DNA of 7,818 nucleotides from Bordetella parapertussis (GCA_945901665.1 CAMDLJ010000112.1:1-7818), one strand, 5' to 3'. Counted from the stretch's first letter, positions 1 to 6,770 are shown. The notes: generated by a model not told the origin, from the letters alone. Program-made: numbers and translations.

Positions 1-119
1 CTGGTCAACCAGTTGCGCACACGGGCGGCACGTTCAGAAGCGGTGGGGGCGGTAAAAGCACCACCGGTCAGCCGGTCCAAAGCGGCGGCGTCCAGGGTGC
101 TGGCAGAGGCATCGGTCAC
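1..119 (-). CDS. N-terminal fragment of an unidentified protein (possibly DUF349-type), partial
   Basis: The first 39 codons of a minus-strand gene that runs off the left edge. The start is forced: a TAG stop lies in frame at 135-137 and the only usual initiation codon between it and the conserved-looking stretch is GTG at 117-119. A short GAG element lies 7 nt upstream as a weak ribosome binding site. The peptide begins MTDASASTLDAAALDRLTGG and continues with a segment ending in ERAARVRNWLT. From memory this resembles the start of DUF349-domain proteins found in Comamonadaceae, but the fragment is too short to be sure and shows no catalytic motif. Codon use is high-GC like its neighbours. 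It is divergent from the transglycosylase gene. That a gene begins here is fairly likely; the family is a guess. Confidence 0.55.
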   Translation of the reverse strand, partial: MTDASASTLDAAALDRLTGGAFTAPTASERAARVRNWLT

Positions 120-436
120 AACAGTCTCACATTTCTAAGTTCAAGGGGCGGGGCTGGGTCGGCGCGCTCACCCGGGGCTTGGGCCTTGCCGCGCACCAGG
201 GTGGTTGCGCCAGCGGACCCAACTGTCTATTGTCACCGCACAGCGCACCAAGCCGGTCGGGGTGGCACGAATGGCCTGACCCATGGCCAAACGGAGGGTC
301 TGACCCGTGAGGCTTTAAAATAACCCGCACACCCCATTGGGTCAAAAGCCCCCAGCACCTGGCGGCCCTGCACCCCCATCGGCCCCCTGAGGCCCAGGCC
401 TGAACCGCCCACCCCCACCCATCCCGGAGATCCGAT
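120..436. other. GC-rich divergent intergenic region
   Basis: About 317 bp between the divergent 1-119 gene and the transglycosylase. I find no convincing gene here. A TAAAAT sequence at 316-321 could be a -10 box for the rightward gene, but no good -35 stands at normal spacing. GGGTC-T-GACCC at 296-306 is a small perfect inverted repeat just upstream and could be an operator or chance. For the leftward gene, TTGGTG and TAGACA 16 nt apart (minus strand, around 233-254) is a poor promoter match. No U-tract terminator is visible. The region must hold both promoters, but I cannot fix either with confidence. Confidence 0.4.
426..430 (+). promoter_or_regulatory. Shine-Dalgarno supporting the TTG start at 437
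   Basis: GGAGA at 426-430 stands 6 nt before TTG at 437-439. The next in-frame start, ATG at 461, has no comparable purine-rich element at proper spacing (only CCGAGCC directly before it). The spacing therefore favours the TTG start. Confidence 0.6.
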
Positions 437-1267
437 TTGAAAGCTGTCACCCACCGAGCCATGCAAGCGCTGCACCAGTTGCGCATGGGGGTGGTGACCG
501 TGCTCAATGACATCGGTCAAGGCTTTTTTCTGATTGGCCACAACGGATTGGCCTTGGTCGGCGTGACCGTGGTGTTGCTCAGCTTGGTGGTTTACCTGCG
601 CCCCGACCTGCGCACCAGCGGCGAGGCGCTGTTGATGTCGTGGCTGCAAGAGCGCCAAACCGACACCCTGGGCTTTGCCACCGACATCGACGCCGCCGAT
701 CGCGCCACCGCCAACGACCCCCGCGACCTGCCCAAACAACAGGCCAACTTGGCCTATTGGCTCAGCCGCAAATACCGGGTGGCGCCCGAGCCCCTCAGCG
801 CTTTGATCGCCGAGGCCTACGAAGTCGGCCCCATCAACCAAATTGAACCCACCCTGATCTTGGCGGTCATGGCCATCGAGTCGGGTTTCAACCCCTTTGC
901 CCAAAGCAACATGGGCGCGCAAGGCTTGATGCAGGTGATGACCAAGGTTCACTCTGACAAATATGAAGGTTTTGGCGGTAAATTTGCCGCATTCGACCCG
1001 GTAGCCAATTTGCGCGTAGGGGTTTTTGTGCTCAAAGAGTGCATTGCCCGCGCCGGCGGTTCGGTCGAGGGTGGCTTGAAGTTTTATGTGGGCGCGAGCA
1101 ACAGCGAAATGGATGGCGGTTACGCCCAAAAAGTGATGGTCGAGCACGCCCGCCTGTTGCTCGTGGCCGCTGGCCAATCGGTACCTGCCAGCGAACCCAG
1201 CGAGACACCGGCCACCACCTTCGAAAAACTGTGGGACCGGGTGCAAAAACTGACCAACCTGCGTTGA
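437..1267 (+). CDS. Membrane-anchored lytic transglycosylase (SLT domain)
   Basis: A 276-residue protein predicted to cleave the MurNAc-GlcNAc bond of peptidoglycan from the periplasmic side, as in the Slt/MltC-E lysozyme-like fold. Residues 38-54 form a hydrophobic segment (GLALVGVTVVLLSLVVY) preceded by Arg and His, consistent with an N-terminal membrane anchor rather than a cleaved signal peptide. The catalytic domain covers roughly 118-245. The catalytic Glu is E148 in MAIESGFNPFA, followed by the family motif GAQGLMQVM (160-168), and an Asn/Tyr-rich C-terminal part (FYVGAS, then GGYAQKV) matches the usual SLT tail. The C-terminus (250-276) is a polar tail. Translation starts at TTG 437, chosen because of the GGAGA element; ATG at residue 9 is the alternative. 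It appears monocistronic, with a riboswitch leader following. The exact family within SLT proteins is not resolved. Confidence 0.9.
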   Translation: MKAVTHRAMQALHQLRMGVVTVLNDIGQGFFLIGHNGLALVGVTVVLLSLVVYLRPDLRTSGEALLMSWLQERQTDTLGFATDIDAADRATANDPRDLPKQQANLAYWLSRKYRVAPEPLSALIAEAYEVGPINQIEPTLILAVMAIESGFNPFAQSNMGAQGLMQVMTKVHSDKYEGFGGKFAAFDPVANLRVGVFVLKECIARAGGSVEGGLKFYVGASNSEMDGGYAQKVMVEHARLLLVAAGQSVPASEPSETPATTFEKLWDRVQKLTNLR

Positions 1268-1310
1268 CGCTCCACAAGCCCCTTCCCCAAGGGCAGACTT
1301 CGGGCTGTCG

Positions 1311-1316
1311 TAAACT
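1311..1316 (+). promoter_or_regulatory. Candidate -10 box for the riboswitch-glyA transcript
   Basis: TAAACT lies about 40 nt upstream of the first paired riboswitch base, a suitable distance for a -10 element. No good -35 is seen 16-18 nt upstream, so this is tentative. The gap between the transglycosylase stop and the aptamer is the only space for a dedicated glyA promoter. Confidence 0.3.
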
Positions 1317-1351
1317 CTGCCCCGCACGCAACTGGCGATAGGCGTGGGTTT

Positions 1352-1447
1352 GACACCCACCGCTGACGTGGATCGCGGCTTCTGCTGAGGCCCCACCACT
1401 GGGGAGCGTGCCACCTGGTGTCAGGTGTTTAGCCGTTCGCCTGGGCA
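1352..1447 (+). ncRNA. ZTP riboswitch (pfl motif) aptamer upstream of glyA
   Basis: A cis-acting RNA predicted to bind ZTP/ZMP (AICAR phosphates), which accumulate when 10-formyl-THF is scarce. Family hallmarks visible: CCACCACTGGGGAGCG (1393-1408), matching the conserved CCAC-GGGGAGCG block, and CGTTCGCCTGGGCA (1434-1447), matching the conserved 3' CCGCCUGGGCA element; TGACGTGG at 1364-1371 takes the place of the 5' GYGACUGG block. Pairings I can draw: P1 outer GACACC (1352-1357) with GGTGTC (1417-1422); P1 inner CAC-CGC (1358-1363, one bulged C) with GCGTG (1406-1410); P2 GGCTTC (1377-1382) with GAGGCC (1387-1392), loop TGCT; short P3 GCC (1432-1434) with GGC (1444-1446). I could not draw the family pseudoknot cleanly. 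glyA is a well-known target of this riboswitch class, which supports the call. Confidence 0.85.
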
Positions 1448-1472
1448 GCCTGGGCGCAGCCATGTGTTGCGT
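1438..1472 (+). promoter_or_regulatory. Possible riboswitch expression platform: two mutually exclusive hairpins
   Basis: CGCCTGG (1438-1444) can pair with CTGGGCG (1450-1456), loop GCAGC, including two G-U pairs. This would occupy the conserved 3' element of the aptamer. GCGCAGC (1454-1460) can instead pair with GTTGCGT (1466-1472), loop CATGT. The two stems share 1454-1456, so they exclude one another. Neither is followed by a U-run, so simple intrinsic termination is not supported. Control of translation or Rho access is possible. Inference from base pairing only. Confidence 0.4.
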
Positions 1473-1501
1473 CGGGACCCTTCATTTGAAAGACTGCCGC
1501 C

Positions 1502-2746
1502 ATGTACCACCGCAATTTTTTGGTTGAACAAACCGACCCCGAAGTGTGGGCCGCTATCCAGGCCGAAAACGCCCGCCAAGAGCACCACATCGAGCTGATT
1601 GCCAGCGAAAACTACGCCTCCCCTGCTGTGCTGGCCGCGCAGGGTTCGCAATTGACCAACAAGTATGCCGAGGGTTACCCGGGCAAGCGCTATTACGGTG
1701 GCTGTGAGCATGTGGACGTGGTCGAGCAACTGGCCATCGACCGGATCAAGCAAATTTTTGGCGCCGATGCGGCCAACGTACAGCCCCATTGCGGCGCCTC
1801 CGCCAACGAGGCCGTGTTTCTGGCGTTTTTAAAACCTGGCGACACCATCATGGGCATGAGCCTGGCCGAGGGCGGCCACCTGACCCACGGCATGCCCTTG
1901 AACATGAGTGGCAAGTGGTTCAACGTGGTCAGCTATGGCCTGAACGCCAAAGAAGAAATCGACTATGACGCGATGGAGGCCAAAGCCCACCAGCACAAAC
2001 CCAAACTCATCATCGCTGGCGCCTCGGCCTATAGCTTGCACATCGACTTTGCGCGCTTTGCCAAAGTGGCCAAAGATGTGGGCGCGATCTTTTTGGTCGA
2101 CATGGCCCACTACGCGGGCCTGATCGCTGCTGGCGTCTACCCCAACCCGGTGCCGCATGCCGATGTGGTCACCTCCACCACCCACAAAAGCCTGCGCGGC
2201 CCGCGCGGAGGCATCATCTTGATGAAGTCAGTGCACGAAAAGGCCATCAACAGCGCCATCTTCCCCGGCTTGCAAGGCGGCCCGCTGATGCATGTGATCG
2301 CGGCCAAAGCGGTGGCCTTCAAGGAAGCCTTGCAACCCGGCTTCAAGGAATACCAACAACAGGTGGTGAAAAACGCCCAAATCGTGGCCCAAACCCTCAC
2401 CGAGCGCGGCCTGCGCATTGTGAGCGGCGGCACCCAAAGCCATGTGATGCTGGTGGATCTGCGGCCCAAAAATATCACCGGCAAAGCCGCCGAAGCGGCC
2501 CTGGGTGCGGCGCACATGACCATCAACAAAAACGCCATCCCCAACGACCCGGAAAAACCCATGGTCACCAGTGGCGTGCGCATTGGCACACCGGCCATGA
2601 CCACGCGCGGCTTCAAAGACGAAGAAGCCCGTGCCACCGCGCACTTGATTGCCGACGTGCTCGATAACCCCGCCGACGAAGCCAACATCAACGCGGTGCG
2701 CGCCAAGGTGCACGCCCTGACCAGCCGCTTTCCGGTGTATGGCTAA
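1502..2746 (+). CDS. glyA: Serine hydroxymethyltransferase
   Basis: A 414-residue cytosolic PLP enzyme that interconverts serine plus tetrahydrofolate with glycine plus 5,10-methylene-THF, the main one-carbon source for purine, thymidylate and methionine synthesis. Length fits the bacterial family (about 415-420). Conserved features: [16 protein letters not shown] near residues 29-44, the [17 protein letters not shown] block (55-71), [13 protein letters not shown] (97-109), [12 protein letters not shown] (200-211) and the PLP-binding lysine K229 in [16 protein letters not shown], the same number as in E. coli GlyA. ATG at 1502 gives the usual N-terminal length; only a weak GAAAGA lies 8 nt upstream. 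The ZTP riboswitch in the leader points to induction when formyl-folate is short. nrdR follows after 9 bp, suggesting one transcript. Nothing is truncated or unusual. Confidence 0.98.
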   Translation: MYHRNFLVEQTDPEVWAAIQAENARQEHHIELIASENYASPAVLAAQGSQLTNKYAEGYPGKRYYGGCEHVDVVEQLAIDRIKQIFGADAANVQPHCGASANEAVFLAFLKPGDTIMGMSLAEGGHLTHGMPLNMSGKWFNVVSYGLNAKEEIDYDAMEAKAHQHKPKLIIAGASAYSLHIDFARFAKVAKDVGAIFLVDMAHYAGLIAAGVYPNPVPHADVVTSTTHKSLRGPRGGIILMKSVHEKAINSAIFPGLQGGPLMHVIAAKAVAFKEALQPGFKEYQQQVVKNAQIVAQTLTERGLRIVSGGTQSHVMLVDLRPKNITGKAAEAALGAAHMTINKNAIPNDPEKPMVTSGVRIGTPAMTTRGFKDEEARATAHLIADVLDNPADEANINAVRAKVHALTSRFPVYG

Positions 2747-2755
2747 AGCGCGCCC

Positions 2756-3205
2756 ATGAAATGCCCTTTTTGCGCCCACCTCGACACCCAGGTGGTCGAG
2801 ACGCGTGTGGCCGAAGACGGCGACTTTGTGCGCCGCCGCCGCCAGTGCGCGTCCTGTGAAAAACGCTTCACCACTTACGAGCGACCCGACGTCAACTACC
2901 CTGCCGTGGTGAAAAAAGACGGCCGGCGCATCGAGTTCGACCGCAGCAAGTTGCAAGCCTCGATGAACCTGGCCCTGCGCAAGCGCCCGGTCAGCACCGA
3001 GCAAATTGACAGCGCCTTGGAGCGCATCGAAGAGAAGGTGCTGGCCGCTGGCCTGCGCGAAATCAGCTCGCACCGGTTGGGCGAATTGGTCATGCGCGAG
3101 CTCAAAAAGCTCGACAAGGTGGCCTATGTGCGCTTTGCCAGCGTGTACCGCAGCTTTGAGGACATCGACGAGTTCAAGTCCTTGGTCGACGAGTTTCGCC
3201 GCTGA
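2756..3205 (+). CDS. nrdR: Transcriptional repressor NrdR
   Basis: A 149-residue zinc-finger/ATP-cone repressor of ribonucleotide reductase operons. It senses (d)ATP through the ATP-cone and binds NrdR boxes at nrd promoters. The N-terminal zinc ribbon has C3-x2-C6 and C31-x2-C34 and the family signature KCPFC, followed by [18 protein letters not shown]. The ATP-cone domain covers about 47-137, beginning with [16 protein letters not shown], and the C-terminus has [17 protein letters not shown], as in the family. Length is standard. It starts 9 bp after the glyA stop with no strong ribosome binding site, so translation may depend on ribosomes coming from glyA. The glyA-nrdR arrangement is known from other proteobacteria. 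Through the shared leader it would come under ZTP control too, which is an inference. Confidence 0.97.
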   Translation: MKCPFCAHLDTQVVETRVAEDGDFVRRRRQCASCEKRFTTYERPDVNYPAVVKKDGRRIEFDRSKLQASMNLALRKRPVSTEQIDSALERIEEKVLAAGLREISSHRLGELVMRELKKLDKVAYVRFASVYRSFEDIDEFKSLVDEFRR

Positions 3206-3315
3206 AGCAGGCTGACTGGGCATTCAGCTTGCGCTTGTAGGGTTGCGGGCCCAAGTCCAGCTTCAGACAAAGCCCCAGCCCTCAACCCAAGCCTGCGCAG
3301 GGGGGCCCGAACGCT
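3206..3315. other. Convergent gap between nrdR and relA
   Basis: About 110 bp between converging genes. GCTGA (3211-3215) can pair with TCAGC (3224-3228) across an 8-nt loop, followed by the sequence TTGCGCTTG; this is a weak hairpin and a poor terminator. CCTGCGCAGG at 3292-3301 is a perfect 10-bp palindrome without a loop. No strong bidirectional terminator with a T-tract is present. Confidence 0.35.
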
Positions 3316-5574
3316 TTAGCGGCGGCGGGCCGATTCCACCCCAGCCACGCTGCGCACCGTGGCCAGGACCTTGCCCAAACGCACAGCGTCGCCCACCTCC
3401 ACAGTGAACGTCATCCAGGCCGTGCCCTTGACCGATTGGGTTTGCACGCCAATGACATTGATTTTTTCCCGTGCCAATACCTCGGAGATATCGCGCAACA
3501 AACCCTGGCGGTCTTGCGCTTGTACCTGCACATCCACCGGGTACACCGCCGCCCCCTCGCCCAAGCCTTGCCACTGCACCTCAATGGCCCGGTCGGGTTG
3601 GCGCAACAGCATTTGCTCAAAGTTGGGGCAGTGGGCGCGGTGCACACTGACGCCTTTGCCCCGGGTGACAAAGCCACAAATGGGGTCCGGGGGCGCTGGC
3701 CGGCAGCAGCGTGCCAACTCGGTCATCAATGCGCCAATGCCCACCACCAACACGCCGCCCGGGTTGGCGCTGGCACTTTTTCGGTTGATTTTGTGGCGCA
3801 ACCAGTCGTCGGCAGCCGGCAAAGGCTCGACGGGGCGCAAAAAGGTTTCAATGGTGCGCAAGGAAAATTCGTCTTTGCCCACCGCCTCAAACAAAGCCTC
3901 GGCATCGGCAAAGCCCAATTGGCTGGCCAAATCTTCATGCCGGGTGGCGGTTTTTCCCTCGCGCTGGAGCAGCTTTTCCACCGCCTCGCGCCCGCGCGCC
4001 ACGTTTTCTTGTGCCACCAGGGCATTGAACCAGGCGCGCACCTTGGCCCGTGCCCGGGCGCTGGCCAAAAATCCCAATTCGGGGTTGAGCCAGTCGCGCG
4101 ATGGCCCACCCTCTTTGGCCGCGATGACTTCCACCGTTTGCCCGTTGTCCAGCGGGGTGCTCAAGGGCACCATCTGCCCATCCACCCGCACGCCACGGCA
4201 GCGGTGGCCCAAATTGGTGTGCACGGTGTAAGCAAAATCCACCCCAGTGGCACCCACCGGCAGCTCAACCACCGCCGCTTCGGGGGTGAGCACATAAATG
4301 CGGTCGTGTTGCATGGCCGCAGTCCCCGCGTCAGCCGCACCCGACCCGGTCATCTCGCGCTCCCAGGCCAGCAGCTGGCGCATCAGCGCAATCTTGTCGC
4401 TGGCGGCCTTGGAGGCGGCCACACCCGCGTAGCCTTTGCTGCCAGCCTCTTTGTAGGCCCAATGCGCGGCCACGCCCAGCTCGGCATGTGCATGCATGGC
4501 CTGGGTGCGGATTTGCACTTCGATAGCGCGCCCCTGCGCGTCGCGCACCACCGTGTGCAAAGACTGGTAGCCGTTGCTTTTGGGCCGGGCGATGTAGTCG
4601 TCAAACTCCTCGACCAAGGGCGTGAAGCGGCTGTGGACCCAACTCAGGGCGGCGTAGCAATCGGGCACGCTGTCCACCACCACGCGCAACGCGCGGATGT
4701 CAAACACCTGGTCAAAGGGCAGCGATTTGCCGCGCATTTTTTTGACAATGCTGTAGATGTGCTTGGGCCGCCCATGGACCTCGGCGTGGATGTGTTGGCC
4801 CAGCAACTCTGTTTGCAAGCGCTGCACCCATTCGGCCATAAAGCCTTCACGCTCCACGCGTTTCTCGTCCAGCATGGCCGCCACCTCGCGATAGGTGCTG
4901 GGCTCCAAAAACCGAAACGACAAGTCCTCCAACTCCCACTTGAGCTGCCAAATGCCCAAACGGTTGGCCAAGGGCGCAAACACCTGCAAAGTTTCCTGCG
5001 CCAAGTCTTGCGGCACGGCGCGCTTGTGGGCCGCCATGTGGCGCAGGGTTTGCAACCGCGAGGCCAGGCGCAGCAGCACCACCCGCATGTCGCGTGAAAA
5101 CGCCAACAGCATCTTGCGCACGTTTTCGCTGGCCAAGGCCGTGTCAGCGCCCGCGTCGGCACCTGCGGCGCGCATACCCCTTCGCGCTTGGCGTTGCACA
5201 TGCAGCAACTTATGGGTTTCGATGGCCAAGCTGGCCAAGCCCGGCCCAAAGGCCTTGCCCAAGACCTCGGCGGGCTTGCTCAGGTGATCACAGGCATAAA
5301 CCAAATAACAAGCTGCTTGCAAAGCGGCCGAGCCGCCAATGGCGGCCAGAATTTTCGCCATCGCCTGCGCATGCAACCAGTTGTTTTCGCCCCCGTCGAA
5401 GGTCTCGCCGACCAACAAAGGCTCGGCCATGGCACGGGCGCGCTCGAGCAGGCCCTCGCCTTCGTCAGCCGTGGCGTTGACCAGCGCCAATACCGGCGCG
5501 ATCCCCGGTGCGGTCAAGTTCATGTCAGCTGTGGGGGTTTCCCGGTTCATGTCCCTGTTCATGTCCCTGTTCAT
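3316..5574 (-). CDS. relA: (p)ppGpp synthetase RelA (monofunctional)
   Basis: A 752-residue long RelA/SpoT homologue that makes pppGpp/ppGpp from ATP and GTP/GDP on ribosomes holding uncharged tRNA. Order: N-terminal pseudo-hydrolase region (about 65-195), where the metal-binding HD pair is lost (ACYLVYACDH, 88-97); synthetase (about 270-385) with YSIVKKMRGKS, FDIRALRVVV, E323-F-D-D326 and SNGYQSLHTVV; TGS (about 424-484); zinc-finger-like region with C623, C624, C633, H645 and C649; C-terminal ACT (about 678-750). EFDD in place of RFKD, together with the missing HD, marks the synthetase-only RelA rather than SpoT or Rel. Length is close to E. coli RelA (744). The start ATG at 5572-5574 overlaps the hydrolase stop as ATGA, with AGAG nearby upstream; in-frame ATGs at 5562, 5550 and 5523 are alternatives (735 residues from 5523). 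Reading farther upstream to 5913 would run through the hydrolase gene and is unlikely. Confidence 0.95.
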   Translation of the reverse strand: MNRDMNRDMNRETPTADMNLTAPGIAPVLALVNATADEGEGLLERARAMAEPLLVGETFDGGENNWLHAQAMAKILAAIGGSAALQAACYLVYACDHLSKPAEVLGKAFGPGLASLAIETHKLLHVQRQARRGMRAAGADAGADTALASENVRKMLLAFSRDMRVVLLRLASRLQTLRHMAAHKRAVPQDLAQETLQVFAPLANRLGIWQLKWELEDLSFRFLEPSTYREVAAMLDEKRVEREGFMAEWVQRLQTELLGQHIHAEVHGRPKHIYSIVKKMRGKSLPFDQVFDIRALRVVVDSVPDCYAALSWVHSRFTPLVEEFDDYIARPKSNGYQSLHTVVRDAQGRAIEVQIRTQAMHAHAELGVAAHWAYKEAGSKGYAGVAASKAASDKIALMRQLLAWEREMTGSGAADAGTAAMQHDRIYVLTPEAAVVELPVGATGVDFAYTVHTNLGHRCRGVRVDGQMVPLSTPLDNGQTVEVIAAKEGGPSRDWLNPELGFLASARARAKVRAWFNALVAQENVARGREAVEKLLQREGKTATRHEDLASQLGFADAEALFEAVGKDEFSLRTIETFLRPVEPLPAADDWLRHKINRKSASANPGGVLVVGIGALMTELARCCRPAPPDPICGFVTRGKGVSVHRAHCPNFEQMLLRQPDRAIEVQWQGLGEGAAVYPVDVQVQAQDRQGLLRDISEVLAREKINVIGVQTQSVKGTAWMTFTVEVGDAVRLGKVLATVRSVAGVESARRR
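5539..5574 (-). repeat. 12-bp in-frame tandem repeat at the relA start
   Basis: Three consecutive units on the minus strand: ATGAACAGGGAC twice (5574-5563, 5562-5551) and a diverged ATGAACCGGGAA (5550-5539). They encode MNRD, MNRD and MNRE, so each unit supplies an ATG, and the first two also an AGGGA Shine-Dalgarno-like sequence. A fourth ATG (5523) precedes NLTAPG. Copy-number change would keep the frame. Confidence 0.85.
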
Positions 5575-6545
5575 GACTCTCTTTTTAGCAAGAAGGAAGC
5601 CACGGCGGCCACTTGATCGTCGGCCACCAAGGTCGGGGCATGGCCCACGCCGGGCAAGTCCACGCGCTGGGCGCGCGGTCCACGCTGCTGCATGGCCTGG
5701 GCCACCTCGGGGGTGAGCAAGTCGGATTCGGCCCCGCGCAACAGCAAAGTGGGCGCGCTGATCTGGTCGTACAACTGCCACAACAAGGCCTCGCCGTGCT
5801 GCGCGGCCTCGGGGGTCAGCGCATGCACTGGCTTGGCCAGCGCGGGGTCGTAATGCAAGGTCCAGCCGCCCTGGGGCAAGGGCTTGAACATGGGGGTGCT
5901 CAAAGCCAGCCATTGCGCGTCAGTGTGCGGGCCAAAGCCGGGTGAAATGCGGCGCAGGTGGTCGGCACCGGCTTGCAAGGTGTCGAAATGACCGGTTTGA
6001 CCAATATAGGTGCGCAAGCGCTCGATGAAGCGCCACGCCACCACCGGCCCAACGTCATTGAGCACCAAACGCGTGATCGGCACCCAAGTGGGCGAGGCTT
6101 GCTGCAAAGCGGTTTGTCCCGCCAGCAAGATGCCAATGAGCCCGCCCATGCTGGTGCCCACCCAATCCCATTGCGCCACCGGGGCTTGCGCGTGCAATTG
6201 CGCCACCAAGGCCAGCATGTCGCCGGCATAGGTGGGGAGTTGATAGGCCATCGGGTCTGGCAACCCGTCGCTGTGCCCGCGCCCTGCCACATCGGGACAA
6301 ACCACACGCAAGGGGTGCGGCGCGCGCGCGCACAAGGCCTGGGCCAAGACATCGAAGTCGCGCCCCTGGCGGCTTAAGCCGTGCACGCACAGCACCAGGT
6401 GCTCGGCCTGCGGGTCGCCCCATTGCCAATAAGCCATGCGCCGCACCCGGCCATCGGCCAGGGGCAGGCTGGGGCACGCCAGGAAATGCAGGTCGGGGGT
6501 CAAAGCAGTGGACTGGGTCACAAGCGGGCGCCTCGGTAAGGACAA
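5571..6545 (-). CDS. Alpha/beta-fold hydrolase
   Basis: A 324-residue protein of the alpha/beta-hydrolase superfamily; the substrate cannot be told from sequence. Visible features: the oxyanion-hole motif CVHGLSRQGRDFD (53-65, H55-G56), a strand-turn PDVAGRGHSDG (84-94), the nucleophile elbow W-V-GTSMGG with S132, the acidic residue D275 in RGAESDLLTPE and the catalytic H302 in GVGHAP. Together these give a complete Ser-Asp-His triad in the expected order. No signal peptide or membrane segment is seen, so it is probably cytosolic. The start is TTG at 6545, preceded by AGGA 7 nt upstream. GTG at 6521, with GAGG about 9 nt before it, is the alternative (316 residues). The stop TGA overlaps the relA ATG, so relA is translationally coupled to it. 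A link to (p)ppGpp metabolism is not implied by the motifs. Confidence 0.9.
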   Translation of the reverse strand: MSLPRRPLVTQSTALTPDLHFLACPSLPLADGRVRRMAYWQWGDPQAEHLVLCVHGLSRQGRDFDVLAQALCARAPHPLRVVCPDVAGRGHSDGLPDPMAYQLPTYAGDMLALVAQLHAQAPVAQWDWVGTSMGGLIGILLAGQTALQQASPTWVPITRLVLNDVGPVVAWRFIERLRTYIGQTGHFDTLQAGADHLRRISPGFGPHTDAQWLALSTPMFKPLPQGGWTLHYDPALAKPVHALTPEAAQHGEALLWQLYDQISAPTLLLRGAESDLLTPEVAQAMQQRGPRAQRVDLPGVGHAPTLVADDQVAAVASFLLKRES

Positions 6546-6552
6546 GCTTTCA

Positions 6553-6556
6553 TCCT
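6553..6556 (-). promoter_or_regulatory. Shine-Dalgarno supporting the TTG start of the hydrolase
   Basis: AGGA on the minus strand, 7 nt before TTG (6545-6543). An ATG at 6553-6551 overlaps this element but lies in another frame and meets a stop after 11 codons, so it is not the hydrolase start. Confidence 0.5.
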
Positions 6557-6596
6557 AACCACGTCCGCTGAAAGCCAGCTGTCATTGACCATAAAT

Positions 6597-6623
6597 ACTT
6601 GGAGATTCCAAGTGTCCTGGACA
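6597..6623. repeat. Two abutting inverted repeats, candidate operators
   Basis: ACTTGGA-GAT-TCCAAGT (6597-6613) is a perfect 7-bp inverted repeat with a 3-nt spacer. TGTCC-T-GGACA (6613-6623) is a perfect 5-bp one that shares its first T. They lie 52-78 bp upstream of the hydrolase start, a location suited to an operator or a 5' UTR hairpin of the hydrolase-relA transcript. Confidence 0.55.
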
Positions 6624-6708
6624 AATATTAACTATAAATTACACAAAAAAACATATTTTCCGTTAAAATCGCCATTTGCATTACAAAACTTCATTCTGTC
6701 ATATCGAT

Positions 6709-6726
6709 ACAACAACAACAACAACA
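6709..6726 (+). repeat. (ACA)6 trinucleotide run
   Basis: Six exact ACA units, followed by AGA. A microsatellite-like run that could vary in length by slippage. In RNA an unstructured CAA-rich stretch can act as a ribosome standby or translation enhancer, but it lies 170 nt before the response-regulator start, so no role can be assigned. Confidence 0.8.
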
Positions 6727-6736
6727 AGAAGATAAT

Positions 6737-6770
6737 TTGCAATTGCAATGATAAAAATTGCAACAGTTGC
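6737..6770. repeat. Cluster of TTGCAA sites and a GCAAC-A-GTTGC palindrome
   Basis: TTGCAATTGCAA (6737-6748) is a perfect 12-bp palindrome made of two TTGCAA units. A third TTGCAA lies at 6758-6763, 21 bp after the first (two helical turns), and GCAAC-A-GTTGC at 6760-6770 is another inverted repeat. The arrangement resembles a multi-site operator. An 11-of-12 copy recurs inside the regulator gene at 6939-6950. Confidence 0.5.

Noticed and set aside
233..1414. 393-codon minus-strand open frame opposite the transglycosylase
   Set aside because: Shadow of the codon bias in the real gene. It also runs across the riboswitch and has no recognisable motif.
1454..1500. Intrinsic terminator in the glyA leader
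   Set aside because: A stem is present but is followed by CGGGACCC, not a U-run.
2228..3223. 331-codon minus-strand open frame opposite glyA and nrdR
   Set aside because: Both genes on the other strand are unmistakable; the antisense product is low-complexity His/Gly/Ala.
3292..3301. CCTGCGCAGG palindrome as a terminator between nrdR and relA
   Set aside because: It has no loop and no T-tract on either strand; probably chance in GC-rich DNA.
3436..5097. 553-codon open frame on the plus strand, antisense to relA
   Set aside because: It lies entirely opposite a clearly conserved gene. Long antisense frames are common in high-GC coding DNA, and its product (rich in His, Gln, Gly, Ala) shows no domain.
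5575..5913. N-terminal extension of RelA reading into the hydrolase gene
   Set aside because: The extra 113 residues are Arg/Pro/Ala-rich shadow of the hydrolase. The ATGA overlap start gives the family length.
6709..6770. Possible CRISPR-like or phage attachment repeat
   Set aside because: Units are 3 bp and 6 bp, without regular spacers, cas genes, integrase or tRNA nearby.
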